Below are positions 34,702 to 48,642 of a DNA stretch of 64,000 nucleotides, in pieces. Source of the stretch: Lobosporangium transversale (lineage: Eukaryota; Mortierellomycota; Mortierellomycetes; Mortierellales; Mortierellaceae). The stretch lies in contig NW_019029058.1 of the NCBI RefSeq assembly GCF_002105155.1, forward strand, positions 1 to 64,000, written 5' to 3'. The position numbers were made by a program, and so were the translations under genes. Numbering within the stretch: the stretch's first letter is position 1; every line of letters begins with the position of its first letter. The notes under the pieces were generated by a model that saw nothing but the letters and a program-made list of their open reading frames with translations, was not told the DNA's origin and ran no database searches.

Positions 34702-37700
34702 ATGAAGATCAAAAAGACTCCTGTCAAGAAGTTGGCTGTGCCGGTAAGCAGCCTTCATTATAGTCCCTATTATCCCTATCATCACCATCATTCCAAGAGC
34801 CATCATTTCCTCTTTCTTCGTGACTTTTTAATTGGAGCGCCGCAGTCCTTCTAACATCGATGTTTTGTGTGTGAGAAATATGTTTCTGTTTTTTATACTC
34901 AGCTCCTGTTACATCTATGCTAGTCGTGGTAGTAATGGTAGCTGCGGTAAAGTGGTGATCATGTTGCTGATATTGGTGATGTTAAAAGTAAAGCCTGAGA
35001 TGTAAATCTCACAATGAAGCTCGGGAAGAGAGGATATGGTGGCAAAATACTTGTGGTATTCTCCAATTTTTTCTCTTCCTCCGCAAAAAAAAAAGTATCC
35101 ACCACGCATTAAATGACTCAAAAACTAATAGTGACGACAACATGCGGTCACTCTAGAGTCTTTATTCAACTGTAGCAGTGCTTGACAAACAGGATTCTAT
35201 CCCGTAGTAGAGTCTGAAGAGAAAAAATAGTCATAATTGTAGCAGAAAAAAAGAACTGGGAGTTGCGATTGAATTCCTTCTTCAGTTGATCAATCTCTGA
35301 TCATTCATACCATGGACGCATGACTATGCATGACACAATGTGCAAGTTCTTATTACTGAGTTTACAACATTAACAAAAAAAAAAAAAGAAAAAAAAAAAA
35401 GCAGAGAGACCGATGTTAATACGGAGCAACCACAACGTGAGGCTTTATGTGGAGTCTTTTTTTTTTTACTCACGCGCCGTAGATTTTTTTGAAAGAACAC
35501 AATGTGTGACAATAGCTTAGTAAACACAGGATCTAATACAAAGAACATTTATGGTCCATTTCTTCCTTCCTATATAGCCACTTCCAATCCGAAACTTAAT
35601 CAAGACACTTAAAGAGTGTCCTGAAGCAGAAATTGCAAATCATATTGAGGCAACGCCAGAATGGACATGGCCGCGAGGAGATCTGTTCCATTGGGTAGGC
35701 GTGCTCAACCGCTTCGACGAAATTCTCGAAACGCTTTGTAAACGCTATGACATGAAGAAGCCACAGTCAAAGGTGATGACGCCTGGGGACTGGCGTCTAA
35801 CTATCGCCATGCTCACATTTTCACGGCTCTTGCTTGAGAACTGTACTAACCGGAATCTCTATGCTTCTTATGAGGTAAGAAAAATATATGTCTATATGTC
35901 TGTGTATTTATATATTTTGTATCCTTCTAGAATGATTCAGCAATATCTGATTTGATGCATAACTTCTTATTGTCAGCAACTCAACGATTTACTTAATGCT
36001 CGTGATCTGGATATTCTGGAGTCGTGTCTTCGTCTTCTACTTCGACCTGCTCAGCGTCACAGCGCTCAGCGTTCAGCACGCTCAATATTCACGGTGTCAC
36101 AGGATAAACTATTGGCTCTTGCACATTCCTGGGGTAGCAAAGAATACGGTCTGGACATGCAGCAACTTGCAGATGACAAAGCCGAAATCCCAGAACGAAT
36201 GCGAACACTCAGTTTTCAGTTCTATAGAACAATAACTCCCAATAAACAACCCAATTCAGACGCAGCCTCGACAACCTCATCAGGGTCTAGCACCATCGTT
36301 CCAACAGCATCGTCATCAACCACACCTTCCGTCTCTGCATCATCTTCCTCGCCCACAAAACAGAGGCGACCTTCTAATTCTGCTGTATCTTCGACTGTAC
36401 ATCCCCCATCCAACGCTTCCTCTAATGCTACCTCATCCACAAACGAAGGCATGGTCGTGATCCAAGTCTCCGATCTCAGTCAAATGGGCTCCTCAGACTA
36501 TGGAATTCTTCAGCACCTGGTAGACGAGTATAAAGTTCCTGAAGAACACCATTTTCAACTTCTCAGCCGTATCAGGATAGCTACAGGAATCACTGATCCA
36601 AAGCATCGCAAGCAACTTTTGCTGATCCGAATCTTGGCCATTGCTGTCATGTCTCATGTCCTTCCTGAAAATGTTGCTCTTGAAAAATTCTTCGCTTTCG
36701 AACCTGAGATCATCCAGAGCTTAACTGATCTCATTCATCCGGATCATAATGTGCCTTTTGTGAGTTACTATTATGCAAATTGAGGCACTCAGATTCAGTG
36801 ATGATAGATGGCTTTCCCTTCTACAGCACCTTGAGCTTGTTACTAATTTTATAATATCTCTTCATCTATTTACTTTTCATCCACTCTTTATTCTCTTCAA
36901 TTATCATAATTACAATCACATAGAATCTGCAAACTGTCGCGCTTTTTGCAATAGACGGATTAGCACATTTGAGAAGCAAGCAGCTGGAAGTGCTGGCTGC
37001 AGTGAATGCTTCTGCGAGCCACGGCGTTCTTTTGTATGCATTGCGCAAGATTGTCACCAATATCGATGCCCCAAATGGTAAATATTTGTTGTAATATTCT
37101 ATTTCTAAGAGCTTGTTTACACTCTGATGAATACTTACTTTTTTTTTCTTCTTCTTCAATAGTACCCTATTCACAGGAATATTTGGATGCAATGTTCGCG
37201 TTCATTTCATTCATCATTGGTTCACAAATGGGAGGGAATATGGTTATATCAGCTGGCATTGTCCCCGTCATTCTACAGATGCTTTCAAACAAGCAACCCA
37301 CACAGCTAAAAGTATGACTGGTATTGGACTTGGATACGTCTGCGGACTGTGGGTACTTAGTACTAATGCTTTTTAATTATAACCTATACTTGTATCAAAT
37401 TAGAATGTCACTAAGGGCGTTACCATCTTGGATAGCCTTATTTATGGTTTTAGTACCGCTTTTACGTCATTTTGCTCAGCCGGTGGACTGAACAGCTTAG
37501 TCGCGAGAATCAAGGATGAGGTAGACTATTCATTGAAGCTAGTCAAAGAAGCTGAGGTGTCTCAAATGATAGGTGTTACTTCTACGTCTGTCTCCAGTGA
37601 TAAAGATCAGGTTAAAGGTAAAAAAGAAAGTCTTGCTTCCTGTCTTATCATTTTTCTTTATGAGACTCAACGTTGAATGGAGCCTAATCGTTATTGTTTT

Positions 37701-40700
37701 GGAATATTACTCCAGATGAAGACGCCTCCCCTATTCCTTTTGAAAGGACTGCATTGCTTAAGGCCATGTTTAAATTTGTTATCCACATGATGCAAAGTCC
37801 TGGCACTCAAGAAGGATTGCGGAATCTTATCGACACTTCACTACCAGCCACACTCAAGGACATCATGGAGAACCCAAATGCTCTAGGAAATTCTGTCTAC
37901 GCTCATGGTAAGTTTCCTTCCTCACAGAATAACTGTATCTTTGATTAATCTGTGCGACTAATCATTATGTATATTTAATTAAATTAGCAATCAACACTAT
38001 GACATCCTTTATCCACAATGAGCCAACATCTCTTGTCATTTTGCAGGAGGCCAAGATACCCCAAACGCTTCTTGCGAGTCTTTCCAAAGAAATCCCCCCA
38101 TCCAATGACGTTGCAGTTAACCTTCCAGGAGCATTTGGCGCTATCTGTCTCAACCCTGCTGGATTGGAAATGTTCAACAAAGAGTTCTCTATCAAAAAGT
38201 TCTTTGACATCTTTACTTCCATCCCACATGTACAAGCGTTTCAAGATAATGATGTTGCATCCAATCTGGGAGTCTCCATGGATGAATTGATTCGGCACCA
38301 GCCTTCGCTAAAAGCTAACGTGATGTCTGAAATTGTTGCTATGTTGAAGCAGGTTCTCACGATGTGTGGATCTGAAGAGGTGGTTGAAAATGATATTGTA
38401 TTTTGTACTCTACAAAAGACCCGAGCTAAAGGTGCCCCACCTCTGGGCCATGTTTCAGAAGAAGATGGCGCAAAAGACGATCGAAAGGATAGTCTTGTTG
38501 CACAGTTGATCGAGGCATCTGCAAGAGTGAGTGAAATTTTTCATTAATGTTTAATTTCTCGGACCTTTCTATCTAAGTCTAATACTTTGGCTAACATTGT
38601 ATAAATCTAGTTTTGTGAGAGCTTTTTCGCCAACACTTCAAGTGCCAAAGACTTTTTGAAGTCTGATGGGGTGGATATTCTCATGCGATTTTACACTCTT
38701 CCGACATTGCCATACGATTTGGCCAATACTCCCGCCTTCTTTACTTTGTCGCATCTTCTTAAGCTTCTCAGTGAGACGAACCCTGGCACAGCCATTTCAG
38801 CTGTGTTGAAAGAAGTGAACAAGATGTTACTCAAAGTACAACCATTACTTCAATCCAACAATCCAACATCGGAATTGATTCAGTATATTGACATTTCAGG
38901 TAAGCATCTTTTTTATTTTTTATTTTTTATTTTTTATTTTTTATTTTACCCAATATGGAATCTTACTTTTATAACCATAACCTATTAGAATCAAGCGAAG
39001 ATGTAATTTCAAAAGGGAATGATATACTTCGAAACTTGACAAGCTTGCACGCACTGAGTGGGCTTATATCAGATATGTTTTGTGCCTCTGCGTTTTCTCA
39101 TGGTCGAAATTCCGCATCTGTCTTGGCTGCATTCGTGGATGCACAAGGTGACAAGGCACTTGCGGGTCTTGGTCAGCTCCACAGGTAAGAATTATAAATT
39201 GCACACTTAGCCCAATCCTCATCAATTCTCTATCCATCATCATTAATGTAAATTATGTCTTTTTTACGTTCGTAGGACATGTGTTTGGGAAAGCATCACA
39301 ATGAGACGCATTTTACAGAACAATTGGAATGACCCTAATCCAAAAGCAAAAAAAATTTATAACCCTGCGTCAGTTCCGGGCACTGTGGATGATAACACCA
39401 ATGATTCTGTGAGCGAAGATAAGGAAATGACAGCAGTGAACCCCAATGTGGATACATACACGCCTAGTGCGATCAACACAAAATACTTCAAATTCTTGCT
39501 CACTCAGATCCCTCACTATCTCACACCAATGTATCAAGGTATAACCAAACAGTTTTTTCCATATATGGAAGAGTGATCTTGCGTGTACTTTGAATTCAAC
39601 AATATTTACTGACAGTACAATCTATTTCGATTCATTCGTCCCTAGGCATGGTCAAGATGTTGTTTAACCGGCGTGATGTCGAGGCATCTCAGCGTGCTCA
39701 CTCTTTTCAGATTGCGGATTCTCTGTCAAGGGTCTTGCAAGGCCATGTGTCATGGAAGTTGTTAGGTGTGTTAATGGATGTATAAATGGGAATCATGCTG
39801 CTAATCAAAAACTCGGTTAGTACGCAATATTTACCCCCCCTTTTTTATATATATATATATCAAACTATTAGATTCAAGTGCTTCAGCCCAAGACAAATAT
39901 ACGTACCTTAATACGATGTTAAAATTGTTACCATTCCTATTTCTGGATGATCGCAGTCCTGCCACACTTCAAACTATTATGGTTGTCTCGTTTGTCAGGA
40001 CAGGAGGTTTGGAGCTATTGTTTTCATGGCTGGATACATTTTGGGCAGAAACTATTGCGATCCATTCCTCATCTACGGTAGCCGAGAAAGAGCAAAAGGA
40101 CTTATTGGTCAAACTGTATGGATCTATCGAAATCATTCTAAGCGTGATTCAAATGTTCACATCCTACAAACTTCTACTCGAATCATCACACACATCACCA
40201 TTAACATCCAAAGATGATAAGAACAGGAAAGAAGACTTTTTTGAGCCGCATGAATTCTTGGTTGACCTTCGGTTGGCAGTTTTGCCTCGCATTAGAAGCC
40301 TTTGGATGGATAAACAATTAGATCACTGTCCTGCAGTTATCACTCGCCATGTCATCCAAATTATCACCAACATATTAAAGGCCGCTGGTGAAACCAAGCC
40401 CCCTGCTCCATCAACCCCACAAGCAGTTATAGGTACACCTTCGTCTGTGTTTGGTGCTCGGCCCCTCGTACCCGATGCTGCCAGTGTGGCTACACTATTG
40501 GACATGGGCTTCCCACGATCTGCTGCGGAGCAAGCACTGGTTCGATCTGGAAATCAGCTCGAGCGAGCCACAGAATATTTGCTTACGCATCAGGAAGTCG
40601 TAGCGGCTGCAATCTATGAGCAGGAGCGTGAAGAGGCTGCAGCTCGCGCTGCAGCTATTGCGGCAGCCAACGCCGCCGGCTCAACTGAAGCTGCTGCAAC

Positions 40701-43700
40701 GGAACCCGCCGCAGGATCTTCCACTGAGAACAATGCTACAACCACGTCCGGAACTCAGGAAGGAGAAACCTCTGCCATTGCTGGAAATCAAACGCAGGGG
40801 AATGAAGGCGCGAGTGATGAAGACGATGAAGAGGAAGATAACGACGATAGTGAAGATGATGATGACGACGAAGATGATGATGAAGAGGAAATGCTGCGAC
40901 AGGCGCTCGCAATGTCTCAGGCGCTGGATGCGCCCACGCCCAATGCTGACTCTGCTGATGTCTCTTCTGTTCAAGAATTGACTAACGAGGGTGCTTCTAC
41001 TTCTAGAGAAGTCCAATCTTCCTCTACCTCCAGCAATCAGCAGGATCATGATGGGACAAGTGGACGGGCTGAAGAGAATGCGAATAACAGGGCAACTGAA
41101 GAAGCAAAAAAGGAGGATGAGTACAAGGCCGCGCTGGCACGCCATCAAAGACACAAGGAGGAACTGTCAAAGGGCCGTGACGAGATAAAACCTCTTCTCA
41201 TTACCCGATCTCTAGAATTGATTGACGCTTGTGAAGACATTATCTTTTACGTCAGGGATTTGTTCATTCTCTTGTCTAAGGAAAAGGACAGTAAGCTGCT
41301 GGATGAACTTGTCAAGGATCTTGAAAAAGTCAGCAATTTCAACAATCAGACCAACAGCACTGAAAAAGTATTCGGTGGCCGTCTGCGACTGTTGGCTTTG
41401 CTTTTTGGCGACATTTCAATTCAGTCCAAGATGAGCGAATACGGTCCTACACTTGCGCCTTTATTAATGACAACCTTAACAGATTACATCAAACTTCAGG
41501 GTTCTCAAAAGGGCAATACGTGGCTATCCCCGCTGTTACTTATGATTGAAAGTCTCTTGTCGATGTCAGACGAGATCAAAGCTGTTCCAGATGACACAAC
41601 GGCAGAAGCAAAGCTCAAAGCTACACATGATAAGGACATGAAGCACGATATCATCTCTAGCTCTGACATGGAGAATCTACTCAGCTACTCTATCATTCTT
41701 CTCAATCAAGAAGATCTTACAAAGGATACTACACTTGCGGTTTTCCGTATACTTGTGCGCCTTACTCGACACCACGCGCTGGCCCTGAAGTTTTTGAAGT
41801 CTAATGGTCTGGAGCTGATTTTCTCGACCCTGAGGCCTGAAAGGATTGGTATTCAAGGACAACAAAGCTTTATTGTCATGATCATGCGTCATATTATCGA
41901 GGACACAGTTACTTTGCAGGCGACGATGGAGAAGGAGATTGTACGGTGGTTTGCGCAACCTACTCGCGCAAGAACTGCGGATATTCAAAGCTATCTTCGC
42001 TATAACAATTTCTTAGGACTACGCGACCTAGATGCTTTTATCGCAGGGACGTTGAATGTCTGCAAAGTCTCAAAGCATGATCCTGCTTTTAGAGCGCTTC
42101 AGTTGACACTCTCTAAACCTTCAACGCCATCGAAATCTGGAGATACTGAAAAGGTGCAAGGCGATGATATCAAGGGAAAGGGCAAGGAGAAGGATAAAGA
42201 TTTGGAAACGGCAGAGCAGACGGTTGCTGAGTCATCTGCCTTAGCTTCAGAACAAACATCTACCACAACCACTACTGCGGCGGATGTTGCTGAGGCTTCC
42301 AAAAAATATTCGTCTGAAATATCAGAGACTGTTATTCACTTCTTGGTTTCAGAACTCCTCGACAGTCGTACAACATCGTCTTCTGCTAACCCCCAACCCT
42401 CATCCGTCAACGCGCCTATTTCTGGGACTCAGCCATCCAAGACTATTATTGCATCTCCACCTTTGGCTACAGCTCTATCAACTCATTCTGATAAGGATTC
42501 GAAACCAGCTGAGGATACTCCGCATGACATCGACTTTGTGCACAGATGCTTTGTCCTGCAATGCTTGAATGAGCTCCTGATGTCATATCCTTCATGCAAG
42601 GTTGATTTAATGAACTACTCGCGTCGAAAAGGTGTAAAGGACTCTGGCAGCGTTGCTAGCAAGCCAAGAGCCAACTGGTTAGGTTACATTTTGAATGACC
42701 TCATTCCATATAGAGGTACAGTAGCTCAATCAAGTGACATGGAACTTCGTAAGCATTCGATTGAGTCGAACTTTGCATGTGCGGTATTAGTCGCCATGTG
42801 TTCCAACAATGACGATGATGAAGAGGAAAAGAAACCATTCAGTGACTTGGTGCAAGTCCGTCGGTTTGTAGTTGATGGTATCATTCGGTCTTTTAAGGAT
42901 GCAATTGCATCATCTGATCCTATTGAAATCAAGTATGGCAAATTCCTGTCATTGTCCGAGCTGAGTTATAAAATTTTGGGCGCGTCCTCTTCCTCCATTG
43001 TCAACGCAAAACCCAGCGAAGATATGTCGATCAACATTGTCAAGGTGATGCTAGAGAAAAACTTTATTATGACGCTCACCAATGTTTTGGCAGATATCGA
43101 TCTCAATTACCCCCATGCCAAGGTCCTTGTCAATGCCGTTCTCAAGCCTCTGGAGCACTTGACCAAGCTTTCTCTCAAGATGAGTAGATCAACCGAGCCA
43201 GGATCATCCAAAGTCCATCGGCAGTCTACACCGTTATCTGTTACTGGAAGCGGGGGCGGTTCTGCAGACGAGGCCGACACGCCAGATTTATACAGAAATT
43301 CGTCGCTCGGAATGTTTGATGGAGCCAACATAGAATCTGAAGAGGAGGATGAATCTGGTGACTCTGTTGGCGAAGATGATATATTTGAAGGTGAAGAATA
43401 TGAAGAAGAGACGGCTAGTGATGCTAGTGACTTGAGTGAGGAAGATTTCAGCGATGATGACGACGAAGATGAAGACCTCGAGGAATCCGTTGAACGTAAC
43501 CCATTCCATCATCACAGTCACGGGATCTCGGATGACGATGAAGATAATGATGACGAAGATATGGATGGTGACGAGGATGACCTTGATGAAGAGATGGAGG
43601 CTGAACTCCATGAGGCTCTCGATCGTGAGGATGATGAGGATGATGAAGAAATGATGGAGTGGGATGCTGAATCAAGGCCCATCATTCTCCGTGAGGATGA

Positions 43701-46700
43701 TATTGCGGAGACCATTGAGGACGATGATGACGCTCAAATTACAGATCCTGAATACTTTGAAGAACAGGACCGGGCCCATCGTCACCATACTCATACTCAC
43801 AACCCTTTCCTTCATCCAGCAGACGAGGAAGGTATGGATGAGGATGATGATGATGAGGACGATGATGATGAGAATGTAGATGAGGATGATGAGGGTGATG
43901 AAGACGATCTCGACGAGGAGGCTGATGACATTGTTCTGCTTGACGACGCTGAGGGCTTCGACCCGGTTCGAGGACCAGGTCGTGGAGGACCTTGGGAAAT
44001 GACCAGTACCTTTGTGATCAACGATCAAGAAGGTTTCCTTAATGGCGCGCAAGTCATTGATCTACGTGGCCGTCGTCCGAGAAGCACTGCCCGTCGCTTG
44101 GATGACCGGGGATTCTTCTGGAACGATTCGGTAGTCGACCAAGGACGATTCTCATATATCGAGGACGATGATTTCCCTCTTCTTGGGGCGCCTGCCCGAA
44201 ATCCCTTCCTTCAAGTCAATGACGATGTGATCACTCACCCTTTATTAGCCCAGCCTCGCGCTACGCCATCGAATCCTATTTCGGATGGCCATCGTCGTGG
44301 CGGTTCACGGAATGTCGGACTTACAGATTTACAGGCGTTTGGTGAGCTGTTGAGTGGAAACCCAAGCCAGATTATCGGCACATTGATGAATGGAGGTGCC
44401 ATTCGTGCGAACCATGGCGCATTCCGTGTTGAGGTCAACCATGGTGGTGCAGCCATTGTGGCGCCTATCGATCGAAGTCTCGCGCATGGCCACCATTCTG
44501 GAAGTAGCTTAATCCCAACCAGCTCCTCAGCAGACGCTAGCGGTAACAAGGTTGATATGTTTAGCATTGTTCATGATTTTGTTCCTTTCTCAACCTCGCA
44601 AAGATGGTCTCAAGAGTGTCGCATGATGTATGGAGCAACCGCACAGGAAAAGGCTACAAGACTAGTTAACCACATCGTGAACGCTTTGATCCCAGCAGCT
44701 AAGGAAGAGCATCGTCTCAAACTTGAACGCGATGCCAAAGAACTAGAGCAGCGACGTAAGGCTGAAGCAGAACGCAAGCGGATCGCAGAGGAGAAACGCA
44801 AGGCAGAAGAAGAAGCAGCGCGTATTAAAGCAGAGGAGGCTGAAAAGGCACGGCTCGCGGAAGCTGCAGCGGCGGAGCGTGAAGCAGCCCGTCGTGCGGA
44901 GGAGGCTGCAGCTAGAGCAGCACGTGGAGAGACAGAAGGTCCTGAGGCTACACCTTCATCAGCAGAGACATCTTCAATGGAAGTGGAAGGTACTTCGTCT
45001 GCAACGGCTGTTCAACCTCAACCTGAGTCTGAGTCTGCAGCTCCAGCTCGTCGGACGGCGTTGATCGATGGTGAGATGGTGGACATTACTGACAGCGAGA
45101 TCGACCCAGAATTTTTGGAGGCGTTGCCTGATGAACTGCGTCGAGAAGTGTACAACGACTATCTTCAGTCGCGCCGTCCCGCCGTACCGGCCGTTCAACC
45201 ACAGCAACAACAATCGTCTTCGACTGGCACCCAAGCCATTAACTCGGTGTTTATGGATGCGCTCCCACAGCATTTGCGAACTGAGCTAGAAGAGATCATG
45301 AGCGGACAAGATGCAACAAGAGGTAGTACATCGACATCAGGACCTTTGATGGATGCGTTCAATGAGTACACGCTCTCTCGGCTTGTTCCCCGCCTTCGAC
45401 AACTCTATCAAGAAGGTGCCAGTCGACCTAATGTACCGCCCAGTCTTTTGGCAGAAACAACTGCGTTCTTAGACCAAATTCCTCGAAGCTATCCTGGATT
45501 GCGAGAAGCACACGATCTTCTTGTGGGCGCTGCATCGGGATCGTCTTCTACGGCTGCTACTAAGAAGGCTGCTGTGCCACGTGATGCTATCCAGCTTGTT
45601 GACAAGGCATCACTAGCTACACTTGTTCGACTGATGTTCCTGCCTCAGCCTGTTGGAAAAAATATTTTGAACAAACTCTTAGTCAATCTGTGCGAAAATA
45701 GTAAAACACGAACCGAATTGTTATCACTTTTACTCTCGATCTTACAGGATGGAGGTACTGATTTGGCGGCCGTGGATAAGAGCTTTGCGCAGATGTCGCT
45801 TCGAGGGAAGGCCATTGTTAAAGCTCACCAACATCAAAAGGGCAAGGGTGCGGCGGCTCTATCGACACCAGCGCTCACAGCGACAGACAATGTACCTAAC
45901 CTTGTAGCTCGTCGATGCTTCGAATCGCTTTCCTATATTGTCTCGTATAACTCGCAAGCAGTGCTATTTTTCCTTACGGAACAGGAGCATCATATTGCCT
46001 TGAAGCGCACGCCTTCCAAGAAGGGTAAAGGCAAAGAAAGAGCCATCAGCTCCAAGTATCCGATTGTGCTTCTGTTGGACCTTCTGGAACGGCCCATTTT
46101 TATTGAGAACGCTGCTCTGATGGAACAGTTAATGATGTTGCTCTCCCTCATTTGTCGTCCGTTGGCAACGTTAGCAAAGGAAGAAGATGAAGAGAAGGAT
46201 AAAAAGGAAGAGAAGAAGGAGAAAGCAAGAGCTGAGGAAGGTGCTTCCATATCTGCCTCAACTAACACAGTAGCCACATTGACGGGCTCGTCGGCTGCCA
46301 CGGGACCAGATACAACAGGGGCTTCAAATGAGACGAGTGTTGCTGCACCTGCCGAAAACCCGACATCAGTATCCACCGTAGATGAAAGATCAAATGCTAT
46401 AGCAGCCACTGCAACTGAAAGTGATAGTAAGTCAGATACCAAAGCCGAGGCCAAGACAGCCGACAATGAGCCACCAACATTGAAGCCTCCCGTGATTCCC
46501 GATCACTGTCAGCAATTGATCGTCCGGGTACTCACTGCAGGAGAGTGCTCTAGTAAGACATTCCAATTCACACTATCCGTAATCCAAAATCTTTCAGTGC
46601 TACAGGGCGCACGGGACGTGATCACAACTGAGTTAATCCGAGTTGCGCGGGAACTAGGAGGTGGCATTCTAGAGAACTTGGATACACTCTCTGAGACATT

Positions 46701-48588
46701 ATCAAATGCAATGAGTGGCGTAGATGTTCAAGGAGTAGCCCTCGAGAAGTTCACACCCGCGTCATCGAAGCAAGCCAAGTTGCTGCGTGTTCTTAAAACA
46801 ATCGACTACATGTATTCTAAAAAGCAAGGCCCTAATCCCACCCCAGCGACAACACAAGTCAACATTGAACTTGCGCCTACTCTGGATCCCGAGGAGGCCG
46901 ATGCAGTCATGCCCAGGTCAATGCGTGATGTTGGTCATGGACCTATGAAGTTGAGCAAGGATGAGGAGAAAGTTTCGGAAATCTATGATAGTCTTTCGTT
47001 CAACACTCTATGGACCAAAGTCGGAGATACACTCGAGCTGATTCGTGAGAGAAACGACATGATCCATGTAGCGACAGTTCTTTTGCCACTGATTGAGTCG
47101 TTCATGGTTGTCTGCAAGTATGTGGGACTTCGACCCTCGACATTAGAAATGGAGGAAGCAGAATGCAAGGCGACATCCACATCAACTGAGGAATTGTTCT
47201 TACAGTTTACTGAGAAACATAGCAAGATCCTTAATATCATGGTTCGCAATAACCCCTCATTAATGTCCGGCTCATTCTCGCTGCTGGTGCACAATCCTAA
47301 GATGTTGGAGTTTGACAACAAGCGTAATTACTTTACACAACAACTCCACAAGCGGAGCCCCACTCGGGAGCATTATGGTACATTACAAATGAATGTTCGT
47401 CGTGAGATGGTCTTTGTAGATTCATTCTCGCAGTTGCAGTCTAGGACGGGTGAAGAGATCAAATACAGCAAGCTGAATGTGCATTTCCATGGTGAGGAAG
47501 GCGTCGACGCCGGTGGTGTAACCCGAGAATGGTTCCAAGTGTTGGCTAGACAGATGTTCAATCCAGATTATGCGCTATTCAAGACATCAGCTGCAGACAA
47601 ATTGACATATCAGCCCAATCGAGCGTCATATGTCAATCCTGATCACTTGTTGTTTTTCAAGTTTATTGGACGAGTTATTGGCAAGGCTATCTATGATGGA
47701 CGTCTCTTGGACGCTTATTTTACAAGATCTTTCTATAAGCACATCCTAGGACGGCCTGTTGACTATCGTGATGTGGAGGCTGTTGACCCTGAGTACTATA
47801 AGTCGCTAGTGTGGATGCTTGAGAATGATATTACAGATATTGTGGAAGAAACTTTCTCGGTGGAGACGGACGATTTTGGCAACAAGAAGATTGTAGATTT
47901 GAAGCCTAATGGACGGAACATTCCTGTGACTGAGGAGAACAAGCATGAATATGTGAAGTATATCACAGAGCAGAAGTTGACACTAGCAATTAAGGATCAG
48001 ATTCACTCTTTCTTGCAAGGATTCCATGAGATTATCCCAGCACATCTGATTAGCATTTTCAACGAGCAGGAGCTGGAACTTTTGATTTCAGGTTTGCCAG
48101 ATATTGATGTGGATGAATGGAAGAACAACACGGAATATCAGAACTACACACAAGCCTCGCCCCAGATCCAGAACTTCTGGAGAGCCGTTCGATCATTTGA
48201 TCAGACAGAGCGAGCCAAGCTGCTGCAGTTTGTGACAGGAACGTCCAAGGTCCCACTTGGTGGATTCTCCCAGCTTCAGGGTATCTCTGGTGTTCAAAAA
48301 TTCCAGATTCACAAGGACTTTTCGTCAACGAAGCGTTTGCCTTCCGCACATACATGGTAATACAAACTAACTTTACCGATCTATATGCGACAATGGCATT
48401 TTTTTTTTTATGCAGAGTCCTGAGCGCTTGACTAACTTTTGCCCTTTTGTTTTTATTCTTATTATTTTGTCATTTTCACTACCAGCTTCAATCAATTGGA
48501 TCTGCCAGAGTATGAAACCTATGAGGAATTGCGACAGCAGTTGTTGACAGCTATCTCAGAGTGTAGCACGGGATTCGCATTCGCATAA
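34702..48588 (+). CDS. TOM1: Giant HECT E3 ubiquitin ligase, HUWE1/Tom1 family
   Basis: Fourteen exons give 3941 residues, in frame throughout: 34702-34743, 35578-35874, 35977-36759, 36924-37077, 37163-37311, 37404-37617, 37716-37907, 37988-38526, 38611-38899, 38989-39184, 39276-39538, 39646-39765, 39872-48356 and 48486-48588. The N-terminal armadillo-like half carries the DUF908 and DUF913 regions. A UBA follows at about 1279-1320 ([15 protein letters not shown]). Acidic tracts lie near 1395-1420 and 2235-2435. A Lys/Glu/Ala coiled coil is near 2700-2750, then UBM-type motifs ([16 protein letters not shown] near 2822; [13 protein letters not shown]). The HECT domain runs from about 3590, with catalytic Cys3908 in THTCFNQLDLP and the end ECSTGFAFA. 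Tom1/HUWE1 ubiquitinate excess ribosomal proteins, histones and checkpoint factors. The last intron splits the catalytic Cys codon. Length fits HUWE1 (about 4370) and Tom1 (about 3270). Confidence 0.96.
38905..38947 (+). repeat. (TTTTTTA)n tract in TOM1 intron
   Basis: Five to six near-perfect seven-base units inside the intron 38900-38988. Confidence 0.8.
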
Positions 48589-48610
48589 GGCTTGATTTCT
48601 ATAAAGAAGG

Positions 48611-48642
<32 letters not shown>

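Noticed and set aside
34950-35010. Possible C/D-box snoRNA in TOM1 intron 1 (GTGATGT and a nearby CTGA)
   Set aside because: Box spacing is too short and no terminal stem or guide pairing could be shown.
38905-38947. Tandem TTTTTTA units considered as a CRISPR-like or satellite array
   Set aside because: Units are adjacent with no spacers; it is simple intronic low-complexity sequence.
43288-44052. Several long antisense or shifted ORFs across the acidic part of the HECT ligase (Ser-rich, His-rich, Ile/Val-rich)
   Set aside because: They are shadows of GAT/GAA/GAC repeats in the real frame and have no domains.
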